A DNA stretch of 64,000 nt from Bacillota bacterium (GTDB lineage Bacteria; Bacillota; Desulfotomaculia; Desulfotomaculales; Desulfohalotomaculaceae), in the NCBI GenBank assembly GCA_009711615.1, contig VENI01000003.1, positions 239,034-303,033 of the forward strand, given 5' to 3'. Made by a program: the position numbers and the translations under genes. The notes beneath the pieces were generated by a model. That model was not told the DNA's origin. It made no database searches and saw only the letters and a list, made by a program, of their open reading frames with translations. Below are positions 61,476 to 64,000 of the stretch, piece by piece (position 1 is the first letter of the stretch; each line of letters starts with the position of its first letter).

Positions 61476-62636
61476 ATGGCTGTGACAAAATTTCGTGGTT
61501 ATAGGCGAGAGAATGGAAGAGTAGGGGTAAGGAATTATGTAGCAATATTAGCATTAGATGATATTTCTAATGCTGCGGTTGAAGGGGTGGCCAGCATAGT
61601 GCAGGGTACGTTGCCATTGCCGCACGCTTATGGTCGCTTACAGTTTGGTGAAGACTTGGATCTGTTTTTTCGCACTATGATTGGAACGGGTAGCAACCCT
61701 AATATTGCTGCCTGTGTGGTTATTGGTATTGAACCTAATTGGACAAACCAGGTTGTAGAAGGAATTGCTAAAACCGGTAAACCAGTGGCTGGATTCTCTA
61801 TTGAGCGTAATGGTCAATATAAGACCATAGAAATGGCTGCCCGCAAAGCTCATGAATATGTGCAATTTGCCACTGAGCTAAGGCGTGAAGAATGTGATTT
61901 ATCTGACCTTGTAATGAGTGTTAAATGCGGTGAGTCCGATACCACATCCGGTCTGGCTTCCAACCCCACTGTTGGTGTGGTCGTGGAACGAGTAGTTGAG
62001 GCTGGAGGTACAGCAATATTCGGTGAAACATCAGAATTAACAGGTGGAGAAGATATTGTAGCTGAACGTTGCGAAACTCCTGAAGTAAAAGAAAAGTTCT
62101 TGAAAATGCATGCTGACTATATGAAGCTAATTGAAGATCAAGGTGTTGACCTGTTAGGTTCCCAACCTACCCAGGGGAATATTGCCGGTGGTTTAACTAC
62201 CATTGAAGAAAAAGCATTAGGTAATATTCAAAAGATAGGTAAGAAGCCCAAAGTTCAAAGTTCATTGAAAGAGGCAGAAGCACCTCAGAGTAAGGGGTTG
62301 CATTTCATGAATTCTTCATCTGCTGCGGCAGAAATGGTTACTCTCTGTGCGGCAGGCGGTGCAGTGGTACACCTGTTCCCCACAGGCCAAGGTAATATTG
62401 TAGGTAACCCAGTTATTCCTGTGGTTAAACTTTGTGCCAACCCAGTAACAGTGGCCACAATGTCAGAACACTTTGATGTTGACCTTACCGGTCTATTGCG
62501 TAGGGAAATGGATTTAGATGGTGCAGGGGACAAATTGCAAGACATGATGATTCGTGCTTGTAATGGTCGAATGATGGCTGCAGAGATATTAGGACATAAA
62601 GAGTTTATCATGACTAAACTATATCCAAGTGCCTAG
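61476..62636 (+). CDS. suyB: Sulfolactate sulfo-lyase subunit beta
   Basis: 386 residues of the UxaA-like large-subunit family. [40 protein letters not shown] (a cysteine in the iron site) and [18 protein letters not shown] are typical, and [20 protein letters not shown] is near the C-terminus. With SuyA it cleaves (R)-sulfolactate to pyruvate and hydrogen sulfite. ATG at 61476 taken because GAGGTGG lies 6 bases upstream; the GTG at 61467 overlaps suyA. Altronate dehydratase (UxaA) is the alternative, but UxaA is usually a single chain and hexuronate genes are absent here. Confidence 0.86.
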   Translation: MAVTKFRGYRRENGRVGVRNYVAILALDDISNAAVEGVASIVQGTLPLPHAYGRLQFGEDLDLFFRTMIGTGSNPNIAACVVIGIEPNWTNQVVEGIAKTGKPVAGFSIERNGQYKTIEMAARKAHEYVQFATELRREECDLSDLVMSVKCGESDTTSGLASNPTVGVVVERVVEAGGTAIFGETSELTGGEDIVAERCETPEVKEKFLKMHADYMKLIEDQGVDLLGSQPTQGNIAGGLTTIEEKALGNIQKIGKKPKVQSSLKEAEAPQSKGLHFMNSSSAAAEMVTLCAAGGAVVHLFPTGQGNIVGNPVIPVVKLCANPVTVATMSEHFDVDLTGLLRREMDLDGAGDKLQDMMIRACNGRMMAAEILGHKEFIMTKLYPSA

Positions 62637-62763
62637 TTTATATTGGATAGACTTGGGTACTATTGAATTAACTTCAGGTGGACATTAGAGGCTGAATATG
62701 AGTTAATATTATTGTGCATTGTAATAGAACCGAATTTTCACACAATGACATGGAGGGATTTCA

Positions 62764-63771
62764 GTGAAACGTTTTTGGCTGTTAACATTAATAGTTATGC
62801 TGGCTGCGGGTTTGATTATCGGCTGTGCCCAAGGTGGCGGTGAAGATACAGATAATGATGGCGATCAGGCTGCTGGCGAAATAGATTATCCAACAAAATC
62901 AATTAAATATGTTGTACCATTTAATCCAGGTGGTCAATCGGACTTGGAAGCCCGTCGTCAACAACAACCACTAGAAAAAATACTGGGAGAAAGTATAGTT
63001 GTTGAAAACAAACCTGGTGGCGGTGGTGCTGTAGGTTGGTCTGAGTTAGTAAGGAAGAAACCTAATGGTTATTACCTTACTGGTATCAACATTCCGCACA
63101 TAATTTTACAGCCACTGGCTAGGGAGAATGCCGGTTATGAAACAGAGCAGATTAACCCGATTGCACTATTCCAAGGTACACCAATTGGACTGGCAGTTCA
63201 GCCCGATGCACCATGGAATACATTAGACGAATTTATTGAGGATGCTAAGAATAATCCGGGTGGAATCACCGTGGGCGGTTCAGGAACATGGTCCGGTCAC
63301 CATATTACTTTACTACAACTTCAGGATAGAACCGGTACTGAGTTTCAATACATTCCGTCTCAAGGTGCAGCACCTTCTATTCAAAGTTTTTTGGGTGGTA
63401 ACGTAGATGCATTATTTGCTAACTCAAACGACTTGGTACAACACAAAGATAATATGAAAATACTGGCCATTGGTTCAGAAGAGACATTTGAACCATTGCC
63501 TGATGTTAAAACTTTTAAAGAACAGGATATTGACTTAGTGTCCAGTATTGACCGTGGTATTGCGGCACCTCCAGGAACCGATGAAAGAATTATTGAAAAG
63601 CTGGAAGATGCCTTCATGCAGATTGCAAACGATGAAGACATAAAGGCACAAATGAAGGAAGAAGGTTTCCAGCCACTGGCCAAAGGTGCTGAAGAAACTA
63701 AGCAATATATTCAAGAGATGAAAGATAAATATACTCAAATTTACAATAAAGTTAAAGATCAAGCTGGTTAA
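62764..63771 (+). CDS. TctC-type (tripartite tricarboxylate) substrate-binding lipoprotein
   Basis: 335 residues. A lipoprotein signal peptide ends in the lipobox LIIGC (Cys about residue 21), then an acidic stretch and the TctC/Bug fold: YPTKSIKYVVPFNPGGQSD, RQQQPLEKILGESIVVENKPGGGGAV. It would present an anionic substrate, here probably sulfolactate (compare SlcH of Chromohalobacter), to the TctAB permease. GTG with GGAGGGATTTC upstream. Next gene is tctA; no tctB between. Confidence 0.88.
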   Translation: MKRFWLLTLIVMLAAGLIIGCAQGGGEDTDNDGDQAAGEIDYPTKSIKYVVPFNPGGQSDLEARRQQQPLEKILGESIVVENKPGGGGAVGWSELVRKKPNGYYLTGINIPHIILQPLARENAGYETEQINPIALFQGTPIGLAVQPDAPWNTLDEFIEDAKNNPGGITVGGSGTWSGHHITLLQLQDRTGTEFQYIPSQGAAPSIQSFLGGNVDALFANSNDLVQHKDNMKILAIGSEETFEPLPDVKTFKEQDIDLVSSIDRGIAAPPGTDERIIEKLEDAFMQIANDEDIKAQMKEEGFQPLAKGAEETKQYIQEMKDKYTQIYNKVKDQAG

Positions 63772-63792
63772 AATTTGATATACACACGCTGG

Positions 63793-63817
63793 TTCCCGGG
63801 GTATCTGTACCCGGGAA
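63793..63817 (+). other. GC-rich hairpin between tctC and tctA
   Basis: Perfect 8-bp stem TTCCCGGG / CCCGGGAA (63793-63800 with 63810-63817), no T-run after it. It could stabilise the upstream mRNA end so that the binding protein is made in excess over the permease, a common arrangement. Confidence 0.6.
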
Positions 63818-63884
63818 TCACTGTGTAGAGCCATAAATAACATTATTATCCTAATAAGAGCAACCCTGGGAGAGGAGGATTCAC

Positions 63885-64000
63885 ATGTCAGCAGATATTA
63901 TTGCTGCTTTGGGTAATATTGCCCAACCAATTAATTTCTTAATTATGGCTGCTGCAGTGGGTTTTGGTATTATCATTGGTGCATTACCTGGCCTAACTGC
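63885..64000 (+). CDS. TctA-type large permease subunit, N-terminal part (cut by window end)
   Basis: 38 visible residues, MSADIIAALGNIAQPINFLI then AAAVGFGIIIGALPGLTA. The GFGIIIGALPGLTA end is the first membrane segment of TctA with the GxLPGLT signature. ATG preceded by GAGAGGAGGA. The remaining ~460 residues lie outside the window. tctB, normally between tctC and tctA, is not present upstream. Confidence 0.88.
   Translation, partial: MSADIIAALGNIAQPINFLIMAAAVGFGIIIGALPGLT

Overview
The window (about 42% G+C by eye) is a chromosomal segment of a low-G+C, anaerobic, Gram-positive, probably endospore-forming bacterium. The closest style is Clostridia of the Desulfotomaculum/Peptococcaceae type, which is an inference. 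Support comes from the Firmicutes gene orders plsX-fabH-fabK-fabD-fabG-acpP-fabF-rnc-smc-ftsY and ylxM-ffh-rpsP-khpA-ylqD-rimM-trmD-rplS-lepB-rbgA-rnhB, a Spo0E-like peptide, an 11-gene complex I lacking the NADH module, and a sulfonate (sulfolactate) catabolic cluster. No rRNA, tRNA, CRISPR array or intact insertion sequence was seen.

Layout. 1-11.1 kb: fatty acid synthesis, RNase III, SMC and FtsY. 11.1-25.1 kb: an accessory block between ftsY and ylxM, which are usually close neighbours. It starts with a decayed 5' copy of ftsY, then a bactofilin/M23 peptidase pair on the minus strand, a nucleoside salvage operon (mtnP-mtnA-ahcY-aldolase-mtaD), a glutamate-cysteine-ligase-like/ATP-grasp/DUF4003 operon, an unannotated 25-codon gene with its own promoter and terminator, a MarR regulator with twin operators, and a putrescine-type aminotransferase. 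25.2-32.6 kb: SRP, ribosome and tRNA-modification superoperon. 32.8-42.7 kb: nuoABCDHIJKLMN, lying between rnhB and yraN. 42.7-46.1 kb: yraN, a YitT-type membrane protein, butyrate kinase, a small peptidoglycan-binding protein and YqeY. 46.1-52.5 kb: a cyclic-di-GMP and signalling island with a dCache-PAS-GGDEF-HD-GYP protein, a chemoreceptor, a degenerate receiver preceded by a c-di-GMP-I riboswitch, an XRE regulator, a short HD-GYP protein preceded by a second c-di-GMP-I riboswitch, and a Spo0E-like peptide. 52.5-58.4 kb: a yifB fragment, yifB, several small unknown genes, a CAP-domain secreted protein and cobT. 58.6-64 kb: sulfolactate catabolism (slcC, comC, suyA, suyB) and the start of a tripartite tricarboxylate-type transporter, cut by the window end.

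How they work together. The salvage operon has the enzymes to take 5'-methylthioadenosine, 5'-deoxyadenosine and S-adenosylhomocysteine (by-products of SAM chemistry) through deamination or phosphorolysis, isomerisation and aldol cleavage without oxygen. The sulfolactate genes could convert both enantiomers, through sulfopyruvate, to (R)-sulfolactate and then to pyruvate plus sulfite, and sulfite is a respiratory electron acceptor in related anaerobes. The c-di-GMP island both makes and breaks the second messenger and carries two RNA sensors for it.

A recurring feature is a dispersed 7-base-period repeat (AGGAGTC/AGAAGTC-like units, often as facing arrays) sitting at gene junctions. It occurs at one edge of the broken ftsY copy and inside otherwise conserved operons.
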